In this document: one piece after another, positions 1 to 6,262 of the stretch
How the letters are laid out: every line of letters starts with the position of its first letter
How positions within the stretch are numbered: the stretch's first letter is position 1
Source of the DNA: Pseudomonas taiwanensis DSM 21245
GTDB taxonomy: Bacteria > Pseudomonadota > Gammaproteobacteria > Pseudomonadales > Pseudomonadaceae
Assembly (NCBI RefSeq): GCF_000425785.1
Contig: NZ_KE384450.1
Location: 344,545 to 408,544 of the forward strand
DNA length: 64,000 bases
Direction of reading: 5' to 3'
Program-made: the position numbers and the translations under genes
The notes under the pieces: model-generated
What the model saw: only the letters and a program-made list of their open reading frames with translations
Database searches by the model: none
What the model was told of the DNA's origin: nothing

Positions 1-1029
1 GCCAAGCCGTTGGAGAACCTCCGAGCGGGACAGGTTTCCTGCAGCCATGCTCAGCGCGCATGGCGATTCATGGCTGTCGGCCCCATTGGCCACCCCTTCG
101 AACTCGGCTGCACTGCGCGCACTGATCAGCCGCTGCAACGCCTCGCCTTGCTGGATCAATGGCACGTCCATGCGCGGCGAGCCCTCATCGGAAAATGCCG
201 GGCTCAGTGAACCGCTGACTTGCTCCGTGAAGCTGACCAGCGGACTCAGCCTGGCATCCCCGTTGTAAAGGCGCTGCAAGGGGCTGTTACCGGTAGCCAG
301 GGCCTGGGCCGAAAAGCCTCCCCAGCACAGCATGCTGGCGATTTCGTCCATGGCGGCGGGCGCCAGGTAGGCACGGTAGCTGCCAGGTTCGAGGTTAATC
401 GCTGGGCGACCGAGGAAGCCCAACTGCTCGCGTGCCTGGCGCAGGCGGGCGGTGAAGTCATCGGCGCTCCAGACCTGTCCTGCATAGTTGGACTTCACGG
501 CCTGGCCGTTTGCGTGGAACAGGCTCCAGTCGAAGTTGAAACTGTTGGCCTGGTGCCAGCCGAAAGCCCCGAACGAGCTGGCAAAACCTCGGTAGATCGG
601 CCCGGCGGCGTAGATGCCGACCAGATCCAGGTCGCCGGCCTCCCGGTCAAGCAGGGCCAGTACTTCGCTCAGTTCCGGAAGTGACTGCTCCTGCAGGCTG
701 TGGCTGTTCCAGGCGTTTTCGTCCAGGCGCAGGTAGGGGTCGACTGCCAACAGTGGCAAGGTCTGGCGCAGTTGTGCGAGAGCGTCGAACAGGCGCTGTT
801 GGTCAAGCTGGGCGTCACCACTCAACGTCACGTGCTGTTCCGCCTGGCGTCCGTCGCGAATCAGCCGCATCTGCGCGCTGGCCTGGCTGACTTCGCCGGC
901 CTGGCGCACCCTGGCGTGGTTGAAACGCACGAATTGCGACTGCTCGGCGCCATAGCCGAGCGTGAACTGCTCGCCCGGTTGCAGGGCGCTGCGCACCGCG
1001 CCGACCAGGGCTTCGAAAGTGCGTTTCAT
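1..1029 (-). CDS. TldE/PmbA-type metalloprotease subunit (3' end cut off by window)
   Basis: Reading the complement from the ATG at 1029 gives 343 uninterrupted codons up to base 1, so the C-terminal part is outside the window. The protein begins MKRTFEALVGAVRSALQPGE and has the layout of the PmbA/TldE subunit. Its neighbour carries the HExxxH motif, while no such motif is visible here, as expected for the non-catalytic partner. TldD and TldE together form a peptidase that processes small peptides such as microcin B17 and degrades unfolded CcdA in E. coli. The start overlaps the stop of the upstream tldD-like gene as ATGA, which indicates translational coupling. The substrate of this pair is unknown. 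Confidence 0.8.
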   Translation of the reverse strand, partial: MKRTFEALVGAVRSALQPGEQFTLGYGAEQSQFVRFNHARVRQAGEVSQASAQMRLIRDGRQAEQHVTLSGDAQLDQQRLFDALAQLRQTLPLLAVDPYLRLDENAWNSHSLQEQSLPELSEVLALLDREAGDLDLVGIYAAGPIYRGFASSFGAFGWHQANSFNFDWSLFHANGQAVKSNYAGQVWSADDFTARLRQAREQLGFLGRPAINLEPGSYRAYLAPAAMDEIASMLCWGGFSAQALATGNSPLQRLYNGDARLSPLVSFTEQVSGSLSPAFSDEGSPRMDVPLIQQGEALQRLISARSAAEFEGVANGADSHESPCALSMAAGNLSRSEVLQRLG

Positions 1030-2471
1030 CAGGCGTCTCCCCCGAATACGTCGATCTGGCGGAATACGCAGGCTGGCGAAGCATGGCCGACCCGTACCAC
1101 TTGGTTGGGTTCGCCCTTGCCGCAGTTGGGCGTACCGAGAACCTGGAAAGTACTACGGTCGCCGACCGCCGAGAGGTTACGCCAGAACTGCGCGGAGATG
1201 CCGCGGTAATTGGGGTTCTTGACGATGCCCTTGAGCTCGCCGTTCTCGATCAACTGGCCCCATTCGCAGCCGAACTGGAACTTGTTGCGTGCGTCGTCAA
1301 TGGACCATGAGCGATTGGTGCGCATCAGGATGCCATGCTCGATGCCCTGGATCAGTTGTTCGAGCGACTGGTCGCCTGGCTCGATGTTGAGGTTGGCCAT
1401 GCGGTCGATGGGTGCGCGGTTCCAGCCGCATGCCCGGCTGTTGGCCACGCCATCGAGGCCGGAGCGGAACTGCGACAGGGCGCCGCCCAGCGGGCGCAGC
1501 AACAGGCCGTCGCGAATCAGGAATTGCTTGCTGGCCTCGGTGCCGTCGTCATCGAAGCTGTAGCTGGCCAGTTCTTCGCCGATGGTGGGATCGAAGGTCA
1601 CGTTCAGCAGCGTCGAGCCGTATTGCAGGTGACCGAAATCAGTGGTCTTGACGAAGCTGGTGCCGGCGTAGTTGCGTTCGTCACCCAGGATTCGGTCCAT
1701 TTCCAGCGGATGGCCGATGGACTCGTGAATCTGCAGCATCATCTGGTCAGGCATCAGCAGCAGGTCACGTGGCCCGCTGGGGGTATTGGGCGCCAGCAGC
1801 AATTGCAGCGCTTCATCGGCAACACGGCGGGCCGCGCCAACCAGGCCGCAGCGCTCGATGATTTCGAAGCCCCCTTGCTGGCCAAAGTTCTCGCGGCCCA
1901 GGCTCCGGCTTTGGCTGTCCTGGCCATCGCTGGCGGTCACGCTCAGCCCAGGGAACAGGAAGCGTTGGGCATGGCGCAGCTCGGCACCGGCAGAGTTCAG
2001 GAAGGTTTGCTCGACCAGGCTAAGGCCAAGGCTCGCCTGCCAGTCCACCAGGCGGCTGTCCTTGGGTACGCTGGCCGACTCGTCGGCGAGCAGATCCAGG
2101 CAGTCGGCAAGGCTCGGCAGCGACTGGTCGTAGTTGGGCGAGATGTGATCGTGGCGTGCGCAGGCGACTGGTTGTTCGCGCAGGTCGAGCAGGCTGTGCG
2201 CAGCAATTTGCCGGGCCAGTGCCTCGGCCTGCTCCAACGCCCGCTGCAGGCCCACCTGAGACAGGTCGGCGGTGGCCGCGTAGGCCTCGACGCCATTGAG
2301 CCGGACGCTGAGCATGGCACCTTCGTCCTGGCTGAAGAGCGGCGGCTCGGCCACGTTGCGACGTACGGAAAGTGACTGGTGCGACTGCTTTACATGACGC
2401 AGGGAAAACAACTCGGCCGTACTGCGCAGCGCGGCGAAGCGCTGACGCAGCAGGGCGCCGGAATCGAACAT
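1029..2471 (-). CDS. TldD-type metalloprotease, catalytic subunit
   Basis: The product is 480 residues, the usual TldD length. The zinc-protease motif HESIGH lies at residues 249-254. The ATG at 2471 is chosen because a strong ribosome site (ACGGAGG) sits just upstream and the protein then begins MFDSGALLRQRF; the longer open frame to 2567 only reads into a duplicated piece of another gene. It is coupled to the TldE-like gene by an ATGA overlap. Immediately upstream lies a remnant of the 3' end of the acyl-CoA dehydrogenase, so this pair probably once formed an operon with that gene. Many pseudomonads have more than one TldD/E pair; which substrate this one handles cannot be told. Confidence 0.85.
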   Translation of the reverse strand: MFDSGALLRQRFAALRSTAELFSLRHVKQSHQSLSVRRNVAEPPLFSQDEGAMLSVRLNGVEAYAATADLSQVGLQRALEQAEALARQIAAHSLLDLREQPVACARHDHISPNYDQSLPSLADCLDLLADESASVPKDSRLVDWQASLGLSLVEQTFLNSAGAELRHAQRFLFPGLSVTASDGQDSQSRSLGRENFGQQGGFEIIERCGLVGAARRVADEALQLLLAPNTPSGPRDLLLMPDQMMLQIHESIGHPLEMDRILGDERNYAGTSFVKTTDFGHLQYGSTLLNVTFDPTIGEELASYSFDDDGTEASKQFLIRDGLLLRPLGGALSQFRSGLDGVANSRACGWNRAPIDRMANLNIEPGDQSLEQLIQGIEHGILMRTNRSWSIDDARNKFQFGCEWGQLIENGELKGIVKNPNYRGISAQFWRNLSAVGDRSTFQVLGTPNCGKGEPNQVVRVGHASPACVFRQIDVFGGDA

Positions 2472-2490
2472 GCGGAAACCTCCGTTGGCA

Positions 2491-2625
2491 CGGTGGCTCC
2501 CCCTAGAACCACCCGTCTTGCATGGCGAGGCAGGTGTCGTCGCGTGCCTCGAGCAATGCCAGGTCATTATGGCAGGGCGGCAGTTCCCAGGTCAGGAAAT
2601 AACGAGCGGCTTGCAGCTTGCTGAG
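2491..2625 (-). repeat. Direct-repeat copy 1: remnant of acyl-CoA dehydrogenase 3' end
   Basis: These 135 bases match 3944-4080 almost perfectly. I see two substitutions (near 2551 and at 2622) and a two-base length difference at the stop codon (TAG here, TAA in the intact gene). The repeat contains about the last 40 codons of the dehydrogenase plus about a dozen bases beyond its stop, in the same orientation. It has no start and is a pseudogene fragment. Its junction with tldD probably preserves the ancestral gene boundary. Confidence 0.93.
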
Positions 2626-2633
2626 CCGGCTCA
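2622..2633. repeat. 12-base perfect palindrome at the left edge of the insert
   Basis: TGAGCCGGCTCA is its own reverse complement and spans the point (2625/2626) where the direct repeat stops matching. It may be a recombination scar or a coincidence. Confidence 0.5.
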
Positions 2634-2745
2634 CGCCGCTACAGCGCAGAGAAAAGAGAAAAGCCCTACGCGCTATCAGGAATTGGCTGGCTAACCTTTT
2701 TTGTGGAGTGGGAGCTTGATGGATTTTTGATCAGTTGGTGTCCAC

Positions 2746-3459
2746 ATGATACTTCTGATTCCTCGCTCGAAAGCGGACGTTCACTGTTCATTTCGCTTCG
2801 AAACGCCTTTCTTTGCCGTTTATCGTGTGTCCGAATCCTTGTTAAGGCCGGACGATTTGCCGGGGCTGCATGAGCTAATCCAAGAGTGCGGATTTTCACC
2901 CCATGAGTGCTTATTTGAGTACGCCAAAAATATCACTCTAAAAAAAGTCGGTGATGGTGATTGGTTGCTAGCGTGTTCAGAGCCAATCAGTCCATTCAAG
3001 CCTAAAAGGGCTGAGTTTTGGCCCCTGCACAGCTCTCATGGCCAAGATTATTTGGAGTCAGTGACAGACAGTGCACGGGCAGAGGTTTTTTCAGCAGGAT
3101 CGAACCCAACGGAAACCAGCGGGCCAGGAAAGTGGTTGTTAAAAGTGATCGATAATGATGCGTTGTGGAACATATTGGCAATAGCCTCGAATAGAACCGG
3201 CACGATTGCCAATGAAGGAAGTATGTTTTTTTCGGATGGTAAGGACTGGGCAAATACTAGCCGTACACTCACACATGAATGGACTAGACTGGCGGATGAC
3301 GAGCAGCACTTCGAGTCGGGCTCTGCGGTTTACCGTTATGGCACTCTGAAAAAAACGGTTCAGAAGTATGTGGAGTCGGATGACAATTGGGCGGTGAAAG
3401 GCCTGTCATGGTATTGGGTGCCGGTGACGCCCAATATTATTTTCGAACGGAAGCATTAA
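2746..3459 (+). CDS. Unrecognised 237-residue soluble protein in the inserted cassette
   Basis: I do not recognise this family. The protein is rich in Trp, Asp and Ser, has no signal peptide or membrane segment, and has no catalytic motif I can name. The first in-frame stop upstream is at 2728, so ATG 2746 is the only plausible start, although its ribosome site is poor. The region is clearly lower in GC than its neighbours (26 of 60 bases at 3181-3240 by my count, against 37 of 60 at 4381-4440), which suggests acquisition from elsewhere. The stop codon TAA is immediately followed by the ATG of the next gene, so the two are translated as a coupled pair. It lies on the strand opposite the flanking operon. 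Confidence 0.7.
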   Translation: MILLIPRSKADVHCSFRFETPFFAVYRVSESLLRPDDLPGLHELIQECGFSPHECLFEYAKNITLKKVGDGDWLLACSEPISPFKPKRAEFWPLHSSHGQDYLESVTDSARAEVFSAGSNPTETSGPGKWLLKVIDNDALWNILAIASNRTGTIANEGSMFFSDGKDWANTSRTLTHEWTRLADDEQHFESGSAVYRYGTLKKTVQKYVESDDNWAVKGLSWYWVPVTPNIIFERKH

Positions 3460-3909
3460 ATGGATGAGAGGGTAGCGAGGAAGTACGTGTGGTGGGGATG
3501 GGGCGCCTTGGATGCACTGTATATGTTGAACTATGTGGCGAAGAGTGTGCTGCAAGATCGGCTCCCCTTTTTCTCAGACGCGCTGAGTGCGTTGAGGATC
3601 ATTGATGATCACGGCAGCTATGCCGCTGTATTCATAACGCTGGGGTGGTGTTTGCAGTTGTCCATTGCTGCAAGTGGTATCTTGCTCTTGCGCAGGAGTC
3701 GGTGGGGTGAACGCTTGGTTTGGCTGCAGTTGCCATTTAGGTTATTGCTGTTCGTACCTTCTGCATCGGTGCTGTTTTATTATATGGCTCCTCATTTTTC
3801 GCAGGGCTCAGTTGTAGGGATTGCACTTGTGGTTGCTAGCGAGCTCGCAAAGGTCTGGAGCCTGTGGTTTTTCAAAGAATCTGCACCCTCCACAGGAAGC
3901 ATCACATAA
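3460..3909 (+). CDS. Unrecognised 149-residue membrane protein with four predicted helices
   Basis: Hydrophobic stretches at about residues 10-30, 52-77, 85-110 and 117-138 suggest four membrane helices with short loops and a charged N-terminus. There is no catalytic motif. The start codon directly abuts the stop of the preceding gene (TAAATG), with GGAAG as a possible ribosome site inside the end of that gene. A soluble protein coupled to a small multi-helix membrane protein in a low-GC cassette recalls immunity or effector/immunity cassettes, but nothing in the sequence proves that. A 9-bp stem-loop follows at 3929-3952. Confidence 0.7.
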   Translation: MDERVARKYVWWGWGALDALYMLNYVAKSVLQDRLPFFSDALSALRIIDDHGSYAAVFITLGWCLQLSIAASGILLLRRSRWGERLVWLQLPFRLLLFVPSASVLFYYMAPHFSQGSVVGIALVVASELAKVWSLWFFKESAPSTGSIT

Positions 3910-3928
3910 CGGGGAGTCGAGTTGGTAT

Positions 3929-3952
3929 GAGCCACCGTGTTCTCGGTGGCTC
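3929..3952. repeat. Stem-loop at the right edge of the insert
   Basis: GAGCCACCG (3929-3937) pairs perfectly with CGGTGGCTC (3944-3952) across a six-base loop. The right arm begins exactly where direct-repeat copy 2 begins, while the left arm belongs to the insert and is absent at copy 1. There is no convincing T-run, so it is a weak terminator candidate for the cassette, or a structure tied to how the insert arrived. Confidence 0.6.
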
Positions 3953-4080
3953 CCCCTTTAGAACCACCCGTCTTGCATGGCGAGGCAGGTGTCGTCGCGT
4001 ACCTCGAGCAATGCCAGGTCATTATGGCAGGGCGGCAGTTCCCAGGTCAGGAAATAACGAGCGGCTTGCAGCTTGCCGAG
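3944..4080 (-). repeat. Direct-repeat copy 2: 3' end of the intact acyl-CoA dehydrogenase gene
   Basis: This 137-base segment is the authentic end of the dehydrogenase gene and is repeated at 2491-2625 in the same orientation, about 1453 bases away. The two copies bracket the low-GC cassette. Confidence 0.93.
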
Positions 4081-5760
4081 GTAGAAGTCGCGGTCCGCTT
4101 CGGTGCCCTTGATCAAGCCCAGCTCGGCATGAATTGCCTGCTCCAGCCAGCGCCAGCCAATGACGCAGTGGCCGAAGGCCTTGAGGTACAGCGCCGAGTT
4201 GGCCAAGGCTCCTGCGACCTTGCCCTGGGCCAAATCGCCGAGCAAGGCAAGGGTCACGGCTTGCAGCCGATTGACCAGCTGCTCGAGAGGTTGGCGCAGC
4301 GCGTCGAGGCTCGGGTGGTGGCTGGCGCGCTCGGCAGTGGCGGCGATCAGACGGACCAGCTGCTTGAGCCCGGAGCCACCGTTTTGCGCGAGCTTGCGGC
4401 CCAGCAAATCGAGTGACTGGATGCCGTGGGTGCCTTCGTGGATCGGATTCAGGCGGTTGTCGCGGTAGTACTGCTCGACCGGGTATTCGCGGGTGTAGCC
4501 GTGGCCGCCGAGAATCTGGATGGCCAGTTCGTTGGCCTTGAGGCAGAACTGCGAAGGCCATGACTTGACGATGGGCGTCAGCAGGTCGAGCAGTTCGTGG
4601 GCCTGGCGGCGTGCTGCGTCGTCGCTGGCGGTTTGAGTGTCATCGAACAGCCGCGCGGCATACAGGCCGAGGTCGAAGGCACCCTCGACATAAGCTTTCT
4701 GTGCCAGCAGCATGCGCCTGACATCAGTGTGAGCGATGATCGGCACTGCCGGGCTCTGAGGATCTTTGTTGTCCGGTAGTCGTCCTTGTGGCCGCTGGCG
4801 GGCGTATTCCAGTGAGTACAGGTAGCCTGCATAACCCAACATCACCGCACCCATGCCCACGCCGATGCGAGCTTCATTCATCATCTGGAACATGCACGCC
4901 AGGCCTTGGTGTGGCTGGCCGATCAGGTAGCCGACGCACGCGCCGTTGTCACCGAAGTTCAGTGCAGTGGACGTGGTGCCGCGCCAGCCCATCTTGTGGA
5001 ACAGCCCGGCCAGCAGTACATCGTTGCGCGCGCCGCGGCTGCCATCTTCGTTGACCCGGTACTTGGGCACGATGAACAGCGAGATGCCCTTCACTCCGGG
5101 GGGCGCATCCGGCAGTTTGGCCAGGACCATGTGCACGATGTTTTCCGACAGTTCGTGATCGCCGCCGGAAATGAAAATCTTGTTGCCCTTGATGCGGTAG
5201 CTGCCGTCGCCAGCAGGTTCGGCGCGGGTGCGGATGTCGGCCAGCGACGAGCCCGCGTGGGGTTCGGTCAGGGCCATGGTGCCGAAGTAGCGGCCCTCGA
5301 TCATCGGCTGGAGGAACAGGCGTTTCTGTTCCTCGGTGCCGAAGCTTTCGATCAGGTTGGCCGCACCCATGGTCAGGAACGGGTAGGCCGTGGTGCCAGC
5401 GTTGGCGGCCTGGAAATGGGCGAAGCAGGCCTGCGAGAGCAGGCTTGGCAGCTGCATGCCGCCCACTTCGAAGTCACGGTTGGCGTTGAGGAAGCCGGCT
5501 TCCAGAAACGCATCGACGGCCGGTTTCACGTCCGGGATCAATTCCGCGCGGCCATCCACGTAGCGCGGCTCGTGCTCGTCGCCTTTGCGGTTGTGTGGGG
5601 CGAAGAACTTTTCGGCGATGGTACGGGCGGTGGTGAGCGCCGCGTCGAAAGTCTCGCGGCTGTGCTCGGCGAAGCGCGGGCGCTGGGTCAGGGCCTCGGC
5701 GTCGAGGACTTCGTAGAGTTCGAAGGCAAGGTTGCGTGGGCTGAGCAGGGTCTCGGGCAT
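3958..5760 (-). CDS. Acyl-CoA dehydrogenase, 600-residue class
   Basis: FAD-dependent oxidation of an acyl-CoA to the 2-enoyl-CoA is expected. The frame from ATG 5760 gives 600 residues starting MPETLLSPRN; the open frame extends further upstream only through a REP element. The middle domain shows the conserved region around TEPHAGSSLADI, and the catalytic-base position lies in IHEGTHG (Glu about residue 442). The C-terminal extension beyond 450 marks the long class with an extra C-terminal domain. The acyl chain preference cannot be told. Its last 40 codons are duplicated at 2491-2625. On the other side lies putA, separated by about 500 bases of repeats. Confidence 0.9.
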   Translation of the reverse strand: MPETLLSPRNLAFELYEVLDAEALTQRPRFAEHSRETFDAALTTARTIAEKFFAPHNRKGDEHEPRYVDGRAELIPDVKPAVDAFLEAGFLNANRDFEVGGMQLPSLLSQACFAHFQAANAGTTAYPFLTMGAANLIESFGTEEQKRLFLQPMIEGRYFGTMALTEPHAGSSLADIRTRAEPAGDGSYRIKGNKIFISGGDHELSENIVHMVLAKLPDAPPGVKGISLFIVPKYRVNEDGSRGARNDVLLAGLFHKMGWRGTTSTALNFGDNGACVGYLIGQPHQGLACMFQMMNEARIGVGMGAVMLGYAGYLYSLEYARQRPQGRLPDNKDPQSPAVPIIAHTDVRRMLLAQKAYVEGAFDLGLYAARLFDDTQTASDDAARRQAHELLDLLTPIVKSWPSQFCLKANELAIQILGGHGYTREYPVEQYYRDNRLNPIHEGTHGIQSLDLLGRKLAQNGGSGLKQLVRLIAATAERASHHPSLDALRQPLEQLVNRLQAVTLALLGDLAQGKVAGALANSALYLKAFGHCVIGWRWLEQAIHAELGLIKGTEADRDFYLGKLQAARYFLTWELPPCHNDLALLEVRDDTCLAMQDGWF

Positions 5761-5920
5761 GGTGGCGGTCCTTGGACGGGCTTGGGGCGAGTCTAGGGCT
5801 GCTGTTTTGGTAGGGACAGGGTTATTGGTATTGGTGATATGGGAGAAGAAGGCGGAGCGGCAGCTGGATGGAAGGCGTGATGGCGGGCAGGTGCTTGTCG
5901 TTGGTTTGGCTGGGGTCTTG

Positions 5921-5970
5921 AGATCGAGCGCCGCCCGCGCGGCGCATCGCGAGCAAGGCTCGCTCCTACG
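5921..5970 (+). repeat. REP-type element, left arm of a 50-bp perfect inverted repeat
   Basis: This GC-rich arm is the exact reverse complement of 6096-6145, and the match resumes imperfectly just inside the arm (TGTTTCGGGCCA at about 5973-5984 against 6080-6091). Between the arms is a smaller inverted pair, CGCGCGACCG near 6002 and CGGTCGCGCG near 6053. The gap 5761-6262 between putA and the dehydrogenase holds these repeats and the putA terminator; I see no gene in it. Confidence 0.85.
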
Positions 5971-6095
5971 GCTGTTTCGGGCCAGTAACGCCAGTGGCAG
6001 ACGCGCGCGACCGTCTTGTTTGGACGACTCGATATCGCGCCGTTCACCAAAGCGGTCGCGCGCCAATATCACAGGAATAATTGGCCCGAAACAAA

Positions 6096-6145
6096 CGTAG
6101 GAGCGAGCCTTGCTCGCGATGCGCCGCGCGGGCGGCGCTCGATCT
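6096..6145 (-). repeat. REP-type element, right arm of the inverted repeat
   Basis: This is the perfect mate of 5921-5970. A related single element lies at 59292-59350. Such repeats are common in intergenic regions of P. putida-group genomes and can fold into large hairpins at transcript ends. Confidence 0.85.
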
Positions 6146-6214
6146 CACGGCCACTGCAACGCCAACGTCGAACCCCCCTGAAGCATCGCCATATGCATTA
6201 CCTGAACGCCAGCC

Positions 6215-6242
6215 AAAAAAAAAGGAGAGCCTAAGCTCTCCT
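6215..6242 (-). terminator. Rho-independent terminator of putA
   Basis: Read on the minus strand, GGAGAGC, loop TTAG, GCTCTCC is followed by a run of nine T. It lies 20 bases past the putA stop codon. Confidence 0.92.
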
Positions 6243-6262
6243 TCCTTTTCGCATCAGCCCAA

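Noticed and set aside
2472..2567. N-terminal extension of the TldD-like protein
   Set aside because: The extra 32 residues come from an out-of-frame reading of the duplicated dehydrogenase end; the same peptide is found at the other repeat copy. ATG 2471 has a strong ribosome site.
2746..3909. Toxin-antitoxin system
   Set aside because: Sizes (237 and 149 residues), the four membrane helices and the lack of any DNA-binding or nuclease motif do not fit known toxin-antitoxin pairs; function left open.
2626..3943. Transposon or insertion sequence
   Set aside because: No transposase frame, no short target duplication and no terminal inverted repeats beyond a 6-base match; the long direct repeat does not fit a simple IS.
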